The notes under the pieces were generated by a model, which saw only the letters and a program-made list of their open reading frames with translations, searched no databases and had not been told where the DNA came from. From the NCBI GenBank assembly GCA_945835425.1, contig CAMAJC010000002.1, positions 1 through 22,258 on the forward strand: a stretch of DNA of 22,258 bases. The letters run 5' to 3'. Position numbers and translations under genes: made by a program. This stretch comes from an uncultured Clostridia bacterium. Lineage in GTDB: Bacteria > Bacillota > Clostridia > Oscillospirales > Ruminococcaceae. Shown one piece after another: positions 15,339 through 22,239 of the stretch. Position 1 is the stretch's first letter. Each line of letters opens with the position of its first letter.

Positions 15339-16685
15339 TCAGCAGGAGTGTTTCTTAGCCAGTCTCTGTACTCTCTTGGAAGCGAGGGCGTCCAGAGCGG
15401 TGATCAGTGCGCCGCGGGTAGCGTCGGGAGCGATGATATCGTCGACCATCGAAGCGTTCGCAGCGGAGAATGCGCTGGCCTCGGTGTCCATGTATTCTTC
15501 TTCCAGAGCCTTACGGGCAGCGGCAGTGTCCTCTACCCCTTTCAGGCGGTCATGCCAGAAGAACTCGACAGCCGTAGCGGGAGCCAGAGCGGAGATAACG
15601 GCGGTGGGCCATGCGAGCTTGACGTCAGCGGTGCCAAACGCCATGCAGGCAGCGCCGATTGCCTTGCCGGTGTAAACGGTAACTTTCGCGCAGGTAGCGT
15701 CTGCATAAGCAGCAGTCAGAGCAGCTGCAGCGTCGGGAGCGGTGCATCCGCAGAAGCCTTCGGTGTCAACAAAGGTGATGACAGGAAGGTTGAAGCTGTC
15801 GCAGAAACGCACGAAGGAAGCAGCTTTTGCAGAGCAGTTTGCGCACAGCTTGCCTTTGACAGAGACAACACCGACAGTGCTGCCGCCAACAGAAGCAAGG
15901 GCGGTCGAAACGTGATTTGCAAAGCTCGCTTTGAGTTCAATAACGGACTCGGCGTCGCAAACAGCTTTGATGAGTTCTTCGGAAGCAGTCGTATCGTCGA
16001 TCGCAGCAGGAGTGCCTTCAGCGCCTTCGCTGATCGGAGCAAGCTCCAGATTGTTCAGCGGCAGAACGCCGATCAGTTCCTTTGCTTTTGCTACAGCAGC
16101 GAGCGCGTCCTTCTCAACCAGAGAAACAACGCCTTTTTCCGCAGCAGCCTTTGCAGAGGTGTCTCCGTTCATATCGGACAGATAGAGTGCAGCGTCCTCT
16201 GCCATGACCGTGATATCGGCAGAAGCAGCCATCATTGCGTTGATACCGACGCAGCTGCCGGCAACAACGGCGATCTGCGGGACGACACCCGACAGATTCT
16301 GGGACATTGCGAGGATCTTCTGATAGGAAGCGAGGACTTCCTGACCTTCGGATACCTTTGCACCGTTGGAATCAAAGATCGCAACGACCGGTGCGCCGTT
16401 CTTGACAGCAAGATCATAGACCTTGGCGATCTTTTCGGCGTGGGCTTTGGAGACAGCGCCGCCGCAAACGCTCACGTCCTGAGAGAAAGCGTAAACAATG
16501 CTGCCGTCGATCGAGCCGTAACCGGTGATAACGCCGACGCCCTCATTGCCGCAGGCAACGAAACCGTCCAGCTCGGTGAAGGTCCCTTCGTCGAACAGAG
16601 CAGTGATTCTTTCTCTCGCCGGTGAAGCAGTTTTGCACGCAGCTTTTACTTCCTCCAGCTTAGCCAGCTTGGCCTGTAAATTCAT
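15339..16685 (-). CDS. Divergent carboxyltransferase (12S/MmdA-like, acyl-CoA type)
   Basis: First gene of the operon, 448 residues, shorter than usual MmdA/12S subunits (~510). The N-terminal half keeps the family outline: ARERITALFDEGTFTELDGF, GVGVITGYGSIDG, VYAFSQDVSVCGGAVSKAHAEKI. Where typical members read SGGARIQEG and GPCAGGAVYSPA, this one reads SNGAKVSEG and GSCVGINAMMAA. The C-terminal half keeps a weaker second crotonase-like fold. The oxyanion-hole region is therefore altered, and the acyl-CoA substrate cannot be named (propionyl/methylmalonyl-, glutaconyl- or another). RBS GGGGG before ATG 16685. Its promoter is at 16801-16829. Confidence 0.8.
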   Translation of the reverse strand: MNLQAKLAKLEEVKAACKTASPARERITALFDEGTFTELDGFVACGNEGVGVITGYGSIDGSIVYAFSQDVSVCGGAVSKAHAEKIAKVYDLAVKNGAPVVAIFDSNGAKVSEGQEVLASYQKILAMSQNLSGVVPQIAVVAGSCVGINAMMAASADITVMAEDAALYLSDMNGDTSAKAAAEKGVVSLVEKDALAAVAKAKELIGVLPLNNLELAPISEGAEGTPAAIDDTTASEELIKAVCDAESVIELKASFANHVSTALASVGGSTVGVVSVKGKLCANCSAKAASFVRFCDSFNLPVITFVDTEGFCGCTAPDAAAALTAAYADATCAKVTVYTGKAIGAACMAFGTADVKLAWPTAVISALAPATAVEFFWHDRLKGVEDTAAARKALEEEYMDTEASAFSAANASMVDDIIAPDATRGALITALDALASKRVQRLAKKHSC

Positions 16686-16710
16686 TGTATTGCCCCCATT
16701 CTATGATAAT

Positions 16711-16730
16711 TCCTTCCCTTTCGGAAAGGA
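16711..16730 (-). other. GNRA-capped hairpin in the carboxyltransferase leader
   Basis: On the minus strand TCCTTTCC-GAAA-GGGAAGGA forms an 8-bp stem with a GAAA tetraloop. Another hairpin, GGGGCC-TTTT-GGCTCC, lies upstream (about 16737-16752). Together they fill most of a ~108-nt leader between promoter and ATG 16685. Confidence 0.5.
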
Positions 16731-16800
16731 TGCCCGGAGCCAAAAGGCCCCGTTATGGTTTCATGCAGGGCGGGGATAAATCCTTTTTCCGCCAGTTTAT

Positions 16801-16829
16801 ATTATACACCATCGTTTGCCGAACGACAA
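16801..16829 (-). promoter_or_regulatory. Promoter of the carboxyltransferase operon
   Basis: Minus-strand TTGTCG (16824-16829) and TATAAT (16801-16806) are exactly 17 nt apart. The -35 box lies only 6 nt beyond the end of the neighbouring GNAT-like gene. Confidence 0.8.
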
Positions 16830-16835
16830 GAGTTT

Positions 16836-17198
16836 TCAAAACATTTTGCACTTTTTACAGTTATTTAAAAAGTAATCGATGGATTTTAGAGCATTATCCC
16901 GATCGACGCTGATGAGACTGGTCGCCAGGCGGTCAGGGCGGATCTTCTCGGAAAAGACCGCGCGGTCGATTCCCTGGTCGCAGACAATTGACAAAATCCC
17001 GCGCACCAGGCCGTCAAAGACCTGCGGGTCTCCCCCATCCTCGACCTCCTCGATCCGGACCTCTGCGGGCGTCAGCCGCCAGCGGCACCAGCCCATCAGC
17101 TTCCCTTCATCGACTGCCAGAAAATATAAACCTTTCCCCGGCTGCGGGCTTATTTCAGGGAAGCTGTCCCCTTCCTGATAAGGACGCATCTTTAACAT
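16836..17198 (-). CDS. Small GNAT-like protein
   Basis: A 120-residue soluble protein resembling a shortened GNAT N-acetyltransferase. The pattern is FLAVDEGKLMGWCRWRL (strand with the typical G-W/C turn), then VRIEEVEDGGDPQVFDGLVRGILSIVCDQG (strand plus cofactor helix) and IDRAVFSE. The acetyl-CoA loop RxxGxG is not clear, so activity is uncertain. ATG 17198 has GGGAGGG 6 nt upstream, good evidence that it is translated. It is downstream of rluB on the same strand, with repeat copy 2 in between, and has no promoter of its own that I can see. Confidence 0.6.
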   Translation of the reverse strand: MLKMRPYQEGDSFPEISPQPGKGLYFLAVDEGKLMGWCRWRLTPAEVRIEEVEDGGDPQVFDGLVRGILSIVCDQGIDRAVFSEKIRPDRLATSLISVDRDNALKSIDYFLNNCKKCKMF

Positions 17199-17221
17199 AG
17201 GTTTCCCTCCCTTTTGGGTAT

Positions 17222-17480
17222 TTAATGAATAATGAAAAATGAATAGTGAATAATGAATAATTTTGGTATGCGCCGGATCGGCGCATGATTGAATGGCGCC
17301 GTTCCCGAAAATACCTTAGCCTGTGACGATGGTTTCGTTCCCGCACGATTACATCCGAGCGGAGCAACAAGCGGGATATTTGCACGCTGCCTTGCGTGAA
17401 CCATGTTATTCAATCGTGCCGCGACCCGCGGCACACCGCAATTATTCATTCTTCATTTTTCATTATTCATTCTTCATTAT
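17222..17480. repeat. Heptad-tailed repeat element, copy 2
   Basis: The left tail (17222-17260) uses units AATGAAT, AATGAAA and AGTGAAT. The right tail (17438-17480) is the inverted set. The inner ends carry hairpins TGCGCCG-GAT-CGGCGCA (17269-17285) and TGCCGCG-ACC-CGCGGCA (17417-17433). After each hairpin comes a GATTGAAT-type motif in inverted orientation (17286-17294 and 17408-17416). The core has no protein-like frame. The whole is a ~260-bp imperfect inverted repeat between rluB and the GNAT-like gene. The rluB stop codon lies in the right tail. Confidence 0.8.
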
Positions 17481-18241
17481 CTTTTCTTTCTCGGTCTGCC
17501 GACGGCTTTGGAGGCGTTGTTCCGGGCGGTGGTGACGAGCATACCGACCTCTTCGTCGGTCAGTTCGCGGTAATGGCCCGGTTGGAGCATTCCAAGGCGC
17601 AGGGAGCCGATGGAAATGCGTTTCAGTCTGGCGACCTCGAGTCCGACAGCCTCACACATCTTGCGGATCTCGCGGTTGCGGCCTTCGATGATGGTGATGA
17701 GCATGACGGTGCGGTTTTCTTCCTCGGTGACGACGCGGACTTCGGCCGGAGCAGTCTTTTTACCGTCGATCTCAACGCCGGTCGAGAGAGCGACCTGCTG
17801 CTCGTCGGTGACGCGGGCATGAACGGTGACGCGGTAGCACTTGGGAATCTCGTGAGAGGGATGGGTGATGAGGTTGGCGAACTCGCCGTTGTTGGTCATC
17901 AGCAGCAGCCCTTCGGAGTTTAAATCCAGCCGTCCGACCGGATAGACCCGCTCCGGGACGTCGGCTACCAGCTCGGAGACACACTTTCTGCCTCGATCGT
18001 CGCTCATGGCGGTCAGATAGTCGCGGGGTTTATAAAGCATCAGATAGACGCTGCGCTGTTCCCTGGGAGACGGAATGCGTTCCCCGTTTACGGTGATGAG
18101 GTCGCGGTAAGGGTCGGCTTTCATGCCGATCTGGGCAGGATGGCCGTTGACTTTGACAGCGCCCTGTTCGATCAGTTCCTCGGCCTTGCGGCGGGAACAA
18201 ACGCCTGCGTCTGCGATGATTTTCTGTACACGAATTTCCAT
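17477..18241 (-). CDS. rluB: 23S rRNA pseudouridine synthase, RluB/RsuA family
   Basis: Makes pseudouridine in ribosomal RNA, probably in 23S rRNA as RluB. The 254-residue protein has an N-terminal S4 RNA-binding domain (residues ~1-60: RVQKIIADAGVCSRRKAEEL). The catalytic motif VGRLDLNSEGLLLMTNNG contains Asp106, and HPSHEIPKCYRV and the EGRNREIRKMCEAVG block follow. The C-terminus is basic (GRPRKKR). ATG 18241 has AAAGAAAGG with ~9 nt spacing. The stop codon TAA and the following TGA are provided by repeat copy 2. RsuA-type members (16S rRNA) are closely related, so the exact rRNA position is uncertain. Confidence 0.9.
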   Translation of the reverse strand: MEIRVQKIIADAGVCSRRKAEELIEQGAVKVNGHPAQIGMKADPYRDLITVNGERIPSPREQRSVYLMLYKPRDYLTAMSDDRGRKCVSELVADVPERVYPVGRLDLNSEGLLLMTNNGEFANLITHPSHEIPKCYRVTVHARVTDEQQVALSTGVEIDGKKTAPAEVRVVTEEENRTVMLITIIEGRNREIRKMCEAVGLEVARLKRISIGSLRLGMLQPGHYRELTDEEVGMLVTTARNNASKAVGRPRKKR

Positions 18242-18312
18242 GGAATTTTTCCTTTCTTTACAGGGCCGGTGGTCCCGGCCGGTTTGCTTCTCAGCAATCT
18301 CTACAGATTATA

Positions 18313-18341
18313 TTGTACCATTATTATGCACACCGCGTCAA
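18313..18341 (-). promoter_or_regulatory. Promoter of rluB
   Basis: Minus-strand TTGACG (18336-18341) and TACAAT (18313-18318) are separated by 17 nt. An overlapping TATAAT (18307-18312) has no good -35. Confidence 0.7.
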
Positions 18342-18369
18342 TAGCGGCAGGTTATAAAAAAGTGCCTAC

Positions 18370-18398
18370 TGTACAGGGCGGAAACCGTCTGGTAAAAT
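18370..18398 (+). promoter_or_regulatory. Possible promoter of the nitroreductase-like gene
   Basis: TGTACA (18370-18375) and TAAAAT (18393-18398), spacer 17 nt, about 100 nt before the start. Both boxes are imperfect. Confidence 0.35.
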
Positions 18399-18500
18399 AA
18401 AGATAACAAAGAGATATGTGATCGGATGCTCTTGCCGCCTGCATATATCTCTGCATGATAAGACGAATCAGTCAGGTGCCCAAAACGGAGGTTAATTTCT

Positions 18501-19091
18501 ATGGAAATGCTGGAAAAAATGAAGATGAGAAGATCAATCCGGAAGTACCGGAAAGTCCCGGTCGAACGGGAGAAACTGGAAATGATCATGGAGGCCGGCA
18601 TCTACGCGCCCAATCCCGGCGGTCGGCAGGGCACCAAGGTCATCATGCTGGAGGATGCGGAGCTGATCGAAAAGATCGGCATCGTCAACGCGGCCTGCGA
18701 AAACCGCAACTGGGGCGGCAGAGGCGTTTCTCCGGAGCAGCCCTCGATTATTGACGACCTCTCGATCAGGAGCGGTTTCTACGGCTGCCAGGCGTTGGGC
18801 ATCGTCTGCGTCGAGCGAGAGCGCGCGGCGACGGTCAACTGCATCGGCGGTGCATTTACCGTCGCGGAGAATATGGTGTTGGAAGCGTACGACCTCGGCG
18901 TGTCCAGCTGCATCGTCGGCCGGGCTGAGGCAACCTTTAAGCAGGAAGGTATGCAGGCGCTGCTGGATGAGTGGGGTCTCGACCCGGCGTATATGCCGCT
19001 GGTGTTCGTCTGCCTCGGTTATATCGACGGAAATTACCCGAAGCTGAAGCCGCGGCATGAGGGACGGACGATTTATATCGGGAGAAAATAA
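18501..19091 (+). CDS. Nitroreductase family (FMN-dependent) protein
   Basis: A 196-residue protein of the nitroreductase fold, expected to bind FMN and reduce a substrate with NAD(P)H. RRSIRKYRKVPVEREKLEMI is the typical N-terminal FMN-phosphate contact region. APNPGGRQ follows, then the IGGAFTVAENMVLEAYDLGVSSCIVGR helix-loop near the C-terminal half. GGAGG lies 9 nt before ATG 18501. It is somewhat short and no second-domain partner is near; the substrate cannot be guessed. A bidirectional terminator follows. Confidence 0.85.
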   Translation: MEMLEKMKMRRSIRKYRKVPVEREKLEMIMEAGIYAPNPGGRQGTKVIMLEDAELIEKIGIVNAACENRNWGGRGVSPEQPSIIDDLSIRSGFYGCQALGIVCVERERAATVNCIGGAFTVAENMVLEAYDLGVSSCIVGRAEATFKQEGMQALLDEWGLDPAYMPLVFVCLGYIDGNYPKLKPRHEGRTIYIGRK

Positions 19092-19111
19092 GAGTGTAAT
19101 CTGCAAACTGT

Positions 19112-19130
19112 AGCGGCGGTCTTTGACCGC
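19112..19130 (+). other. Short hairpin after the nitroreductase-like gene
   Basis: GGCGGTC and GACCGCC form a 7-bp stem with a TTT loop about 20 nt after the stop codon. It has no T-run. It may be a small dispersed repeat or a 3' stability element. Confidence 0.4.
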
Positions 19131-19156
19131 CACCAATAACAGATGATTTGAACAGA

Positions 19157-19190
19157 AAAAGCCATGCAGCGATTGAACTGCATGGCTTTT
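19157..19190. terminator. Bidirectional terminator
   Basis: AAAAGCCATGCAG (19157-19169) and CTGCATGGCTTTT (19178-19190) form a 13-bp stem with Ts on both strands. It ends the nitroreductase-like gene (+) and the small membrane protein gene (-). Confidence 0.88.
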
Positions 19191-19194
19191 ATTG

Positions 19195-19401
19195 TTATAC
19201 GAAGAAGGGAAAAACGACCAGAAAGATGCCGAGAATAATCCCAATTACTCCGGTGATGCGCATATAAATGATATATCCGCGTGAAGGCATATCAGCATTT
19301 GATTTCCACGATTCAAACAACTTCCAAAAGGTTTGCGGAAACAATATGCTGACCGCTCCGATGATGATAAAAAAGATACCGCAGATTACAAATTTTTCCA
19401 T
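19195..19401 (-). CDS. Small two-helix membrane protein (DUF6199-like)
   Basis: A 68-residue protein with hydrophobic segments at about 4-24 and 46-66, joined by a polar stretch containing WKLFESWKSNADMPSRGYIIYMRITG. The pattern FPxxFWKxxESWKS followed by R-x-x-G-V resembles the DUF6199 family of small membrane proteins, function unknown. It starts 11 nt after the end of the hydrolase gene, with a weak AAGG upstream, so it is probably translated from the same mRNA. Confidence 0.65.
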   Translation of the reverse strand: MEKFVICGIFFIIIGAVSILFPQTFWKLFESWKSNADMPSRGYIIYMRITGVIGIILGIFLVVFPFFV

Positions 19402-19412
19402 TGAGGAAGACC

Positions 19413-20249
19413 TTATTTCGGGTCGTAAACCGTCTTCACATTAAAACCGATGTGGGCGGATTTGTAGCGCATGACACGATAACCTTCGATTCCCTTTACA
19501 GGGCCTGCCTTTGCGGGAATATCGTCCGAACCGAAATCACCCGAGAGGATCAGCTCATCGGCGTGCATGATTTCCAGGAGGGTCGACTTATCGACCGGCA
19601 TACCATGGTGGCCGGGGCAAATCCAGTCGTACTGGTCATAGATCGCGTAGAGCTTCTGCATATTGCGATAGTGGTTTTCGACCGTCATACCGGGAATCGG
19701 TTCGCCCTGAATATTGATGTTGCACCAGCCGGTCTCCAGCTCATCGCCGGTGAAGAGCATCCGGTTGTTGATGTCGAGGATCGCGATGGACGCGAGGTTG
19801 TGGGCGCCGATCTCGAAAATCTTCAGCGGCCGTCCCGCAAACTCCAGCACGTCGCCCTCATGGACCGGAGTGATCTCATAATCCAGCGGATAAGCATCCG
19901 TTTCAGGCGCATCGGAAATATTCGCGCCGAAAGGCGTCTTGGCGCCCTTTTCGCCGATGGGGTTCATATAGACTTTGGGGAAGTAGCCGTTGCCGCCGGT
20001 GTGGTCGAAATGGGAATGGGTGTTGATGACCGCGACGATGGGCTTGTCGGTGACGCCGGTGGAGCGGATATAATCGTGGATATTCAGCTTGCTCATGCCC
20101 GAGTCGATCAGGACACAAGCGTCGTCGCACTCCAGCAGATAGCAGTCGCAGCCCCAGGGAGTCGCCGGGTACTTCGTGCCGATAACCCAGGTGTTCGGGG
20201 AAATCTTGCGGATGTCGAAATTGTCTTCAAAGGTGTTCATGGATACCAT
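19413..20249 (-). CDS. Metallo-beta-lactamase-fold hydrolase
   Basis: A 278-residue metal-dependent hydrolase. The metal site is visible: THSHFDHTGG (77-86), His150 in EIGAHN, Asp169 in FTGDELE and the late histidine in CPGHHG (211-216). The arrangement is like glyoxalase-II/lactonase-type hydrolases of the superfamily. No signal peptide is seen, so it is cytoplasmic. ATG 20249 has AAAGGG ~11 nt upstream; ATG 20240 is possible. It forms a two-gene unit with the small membrane protein. The substrate is unknown. Confidence 0.88.
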   Translation of the reverse strand: MVSMNTFEDNFDIRKISPNTWVIGTKYPATPWGCDCYLLECDDACVLIDSGMSKLNIHDYIRSTGVTDKPIVAVINTHSHFDHTGGNGYFPKVYMNPIGEKGAKTPFGANISDAPETDAYPLDYEITPVHEGDVLEFAGRPLKIFEIGAHNLASIAILDINNRMLFTGDELETGWCNINIQGEPIPGMTVENHYRNMQKLYAIYDQYDWICPGHHGMPVDKSTLLEIMHADELILSGDFGSDDIPAKAGPVKGIEGYRVMRYKSAHIGFNVKTVYDPK

Positions 20250-20295
20250 CGTTTTTCAGCCCTTTCGCATAGTTTTATCAGGTTATGATGTAACT

Positions 20296-20324
20296 ATTAT
20301 ACCATAGCCGCCATCCGGTTTCCA
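20296..20324 (-). promoter_or_regulatory. Promoter of the metallo-hydrolase gene
   Basis: Minus-strand TGGAAA (20319-20324) and TATAAT (20296-20301), spacer 17 nt, about 45 nt before the start codon. Confidence 0.6.
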
Positions 20325-20370
20325 TCAGCAAGCTGAACAGAAAATATGCATATGCCTTGTTATAAATAAC

Positions 20371-20399
20371 AAAAAGCACAGGCGATTCACCTGTGCTTT
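20371..20399 (-). terminator. Terminator of rpmB
   Basis: AAAGCACAGG/CCTGTGCTTT (20373-20382 with 20390-20399) form a 10-bp stem; on the minus strand it ends in TTTTT (20371-20375). Confidence 0.87.
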
Positions 20400-20428
20400 C
20401 GTTTGCATGTATACGTCAATACGCTCTC

Positions 20429-20614
20429 TTACGCTCTGGTAACCTTGCCGGAACGCAGGCAGCGGGTGCAGGCGTGAACACGGCAGGGTTTGCCGTCGAC
20501 GATTGCCTTGACCTTCATAACGTTGGGCTTCCAAGTTCTGTTGGTACGTCTGTGAGAGTGGGAAACCTTGATCCCGAAAGCGACGTCCTTACCGCAGAAA
20601 TCACATTTAGCCAT
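20429..20614 (-). CDS. rpmB: 50S ribosomal protein L28, zinc-ribbon form
   Basis: A 61-residue ribosomal protein with the typical start MAKCDFCGKDVAFGIKVSHS, the SHSHRRTNRTWKPN block and a C-terminal ACTRCLRSGKV. Two cysteine pairs (Cys4/Cys7 and Cys49/Cys52) form a zinc-ribbon, the C+ version of L28. ATG 20614 is preceded by AAAGGAGG at good spacing; an in-frame GTG at 20623 overlaps that ribosome binding site and is not the start. It has its own promoter and terminator and is single-gene. Confidence 0.96.
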   Translation of the reverse strand: MAKCDFCGKDVAFGIKVSHSHRRTNRTWKPNVMKVKAIVDGKPCRVHACTRCLRSGKVTRA

Positions 20615-20651
20615 TTTCTGCACCTCCTTTTAATTTTCACATAGCGATAAT

Positions 20652-20680
20652 ATTGTACCAGATATCCGGGGAAAAAGCAA
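20652..20680 (-). promoter_or_regulatory. Promoter of rpmB
   Basis: Minus-strand TTGCTT (20675-20680) and TACAAT (20652-20657), spacer 17 nt. The region between rpmB and the peptidase gene is A/T-rich and otherwise featureless. Confidence 0.7.
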
Positions 20681-20749
20681 GAGCTTTTACAAAACTTTTC
20701 AAAAAAAATTTTGCTCAGTGAATTTTAAGTAAATTCCCTGTATCTCCCC

Positions 20750-20778
20750 TTGAATTTTGCCGGTCTTATTAGTATAAT
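20750..20778 (+). promoter_or_regulatory. Promoter of the peptidase-scpA operon
   Basis: TTGAAT (20750-20755) and TATAAT (20773-20778), spacer 17 nt, start expected near 20785. Confidence 0.75.
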
Positions 20779-20851
20779 ACTGTTATGACCATTTGTCAAG
20801 ATGCAGGAAACAAAAAATTGCCTGCCAGGTTACCACGAGAGGGAGAAACTG

Positions 20852-21520
20852 ATGAACACTGCACTGATCCAAAATATCTACCGGTACCTCATTTACGGCG
20901 TCGCGCTGCTGACCGCGCTGCCGTTCCATGAATTTGCTCACGCCTGGACGGCGAACAAGCTGGGCGACCCGACTGCCCGGAACCAGGGCCGAATGACCTT
21001 AAACCCCGCTGCCCACCTTGACCCGCTGGGCGCACTTCTGATGCTCTTCACCGGCATCGGCTGGGCAAAACCTGTCCCCATCAACCCTTATAACTTCCGC
21101 AAACCCAAATGGGGCATGGCAGTCTCGTCCCTTGCAGGGCCGATGTCCAATTTGCTGCTGGCTTTCCTGTGCATGATCGGCTGGAAAGTATCCTACATCG
21201 CCGATTTCTATGTGGGCGGCATCCTGACCCAGAACCTTTTGAACATCTTCCGGACGATGATCTCCATCAATGTCGGCCTCGCGGTTTTCAACCTGATTCC
21301 GGTGCCGCCGCTGGACGGTTCGCGGATTTTGAACCTCGTACTGCCGGAGAGAACCTACTTCTCCATTATGAGATATGAACGGATTATCATGATCGTGCTG
21401 ATGGTCGCGGTCTGGATCGGGCTTTTGAACACACCGCTGTCCTTCTGCCGCAGAGTCGCTTTTAACGCCCTCGATTTCCTGACCGGGTGGATCGACATGC
21501 TCTGGAGGCTTATCGCCTGA
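20852..21520 (+). CDS. Site-2 protease family (M50) membrane metalloprotease
   Basis: A 222-residue membrane protein. HEFAH (26-30) is the zinc-binding HExxH motif in the first membrane segment, NPAAHLDPLGALL follows, and NLIPVPPLDGSRI (148-160) holds the third metal ligand, an aspartate. This is the short site-2-protease-like group that commonly precedes scpA in Firmicutes. I start it at ATG 20852, with AGAGGGAG 7-8 nt upstream; the frame continues to 20801 but without a ribosome binding site. Its stop TGA overlaps the scpA start (TGATG). Substrate unknown. Confidence 0.88.
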   Translation: MNTALIQNIYRYLIYGVALLTALPFHEFAHAWTANKLGDPTARNQGRMTLNPAAHLDPLGALLMLFTGIGWAKPVPINPYNFRKPKWGMAVSSLAGPMSNLLLAFLCMIGWKVSYIADFYVGGILTQNLLNIFRTMISINVGLAVFNLIPVPPLDGSRILNLVLPERTYFSIMRYERIIMIVLMVAVWIGLLNTPLSFCRRVAFNALDFLTGWIDMLWRLIA

Positions 21521-22239
21521 TGGAAGAACTTCAGTTTCACCTGCCGGTGTTTGAAGGGCCGCTCGAGCTGCTGCTGCACCTGATTGCTAAGCGCAAGATG
21601 CAGATCACCGATATTCAGATCGGCGAACTGCTGGAGCAGTATCTGGCGTATATGGAGCAGCTGCAGGAGGCCGATTTGGAGATCAGCTCGGCGTTCCTCG
21701 AAATGGCGGCACGGCTGGTTTACATCAAGACGGTCTCCCTGCTTCCAAAGCATGAGGAGGCCGCAACCCTGAAAAAGGAGCTGGAGGGCCAGCTGATCGA
21801 ATATCAGCGCTTAAAGGCCGCAGCCCTGCTCCTCGGTGAGCGGTATAACGCCGCGCCTGTTTTCGTCCGCAAACCTTCAAAAGTCCGCTCCGACCCCATC
21901 TTCCGCGGCAACGTCGACCCGGAACGGCTGCGGGATGCGTATATGCTGGCGGTCGGCAAGGCCGGACGGCGGCTTCCACCCCCTGCATCTGCCTTTAAGG
22001 GCATCGTCAGCAGGCGGTTTGTTTCGGTTACATCCCGCATCGTCTGGCTGCTCAGGAGGCTATACAAGACCGGTGAGGCGCAGTATAACGACCTCTTTAC
22101 CTCCGGCGACCGCAGCGAACTGGTCGCAACCTTCCTCGCGGTGCTGGAACTGATGAAGGCCGGACGGATTACCATGAGCGAGGATAATTCCCGCATCTTC
22201 TTCAACCGCCAGGCGAAGAGTAAAAATAATGAAGAATGA
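21520..22239 (+). CDS. scpA: Segregation and condensation protein A
   Basis: Kleisin-type subunit that links SMC heads with ScpB for chromosome segregation. The 239-residue protein has the family N-terminus (FHLPVFEGPLELLLHLIAKR, then ITDIQIGELLEQYLAYM and the ISSAFLEMAARLVYIKTVSLLP block) and a C-terminal winged helix (about 170-230, ending in GRITMSEDNSRIFF). ATG 21520 overlaps the previous stop; GGAGG at 21503-21507 is 12 nt away, so translational coupling is likely. The last residues (NNEE) and the stop codon are encoded by the edge of repeat copy 3. An scpB gene would be expected next, beyond the window. Confidence 0.94.
   Translation: MEELQFHLPVFEGPLELLLHLIAKRKMQITDIQIGELLEQYLAYMEQLQEADLEISSAFLEMAARLVYIKTVSLLPKHEEAATLKKELEGQLIEYQRLKAAALLLGERYNAAPVFVRKPSKVRSDPIFRGNVDPERLRDAYMLAVGKAGRRLPPPASAFKGIVSRRFVSVTSRIVWLLRRLYKTGEAQYNDLFTSGDRSELVATFLAVLELMKAGRITMSEDNSRIFFNRQAKSKNNEE

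Noticed and set aside
17222..17480. CRISPR array or simple satellite
   Set aside because: The 7-nt units have no spacers and occur as short inverted tails around a unique core, so this is an element with terminal repeats.
20615..20851. Additional small gene between rpmB and the peptidase gene
   Set aside because: The stretch is A/T-rich, holds two divergent promoters and no frame with a ribosome binding site.
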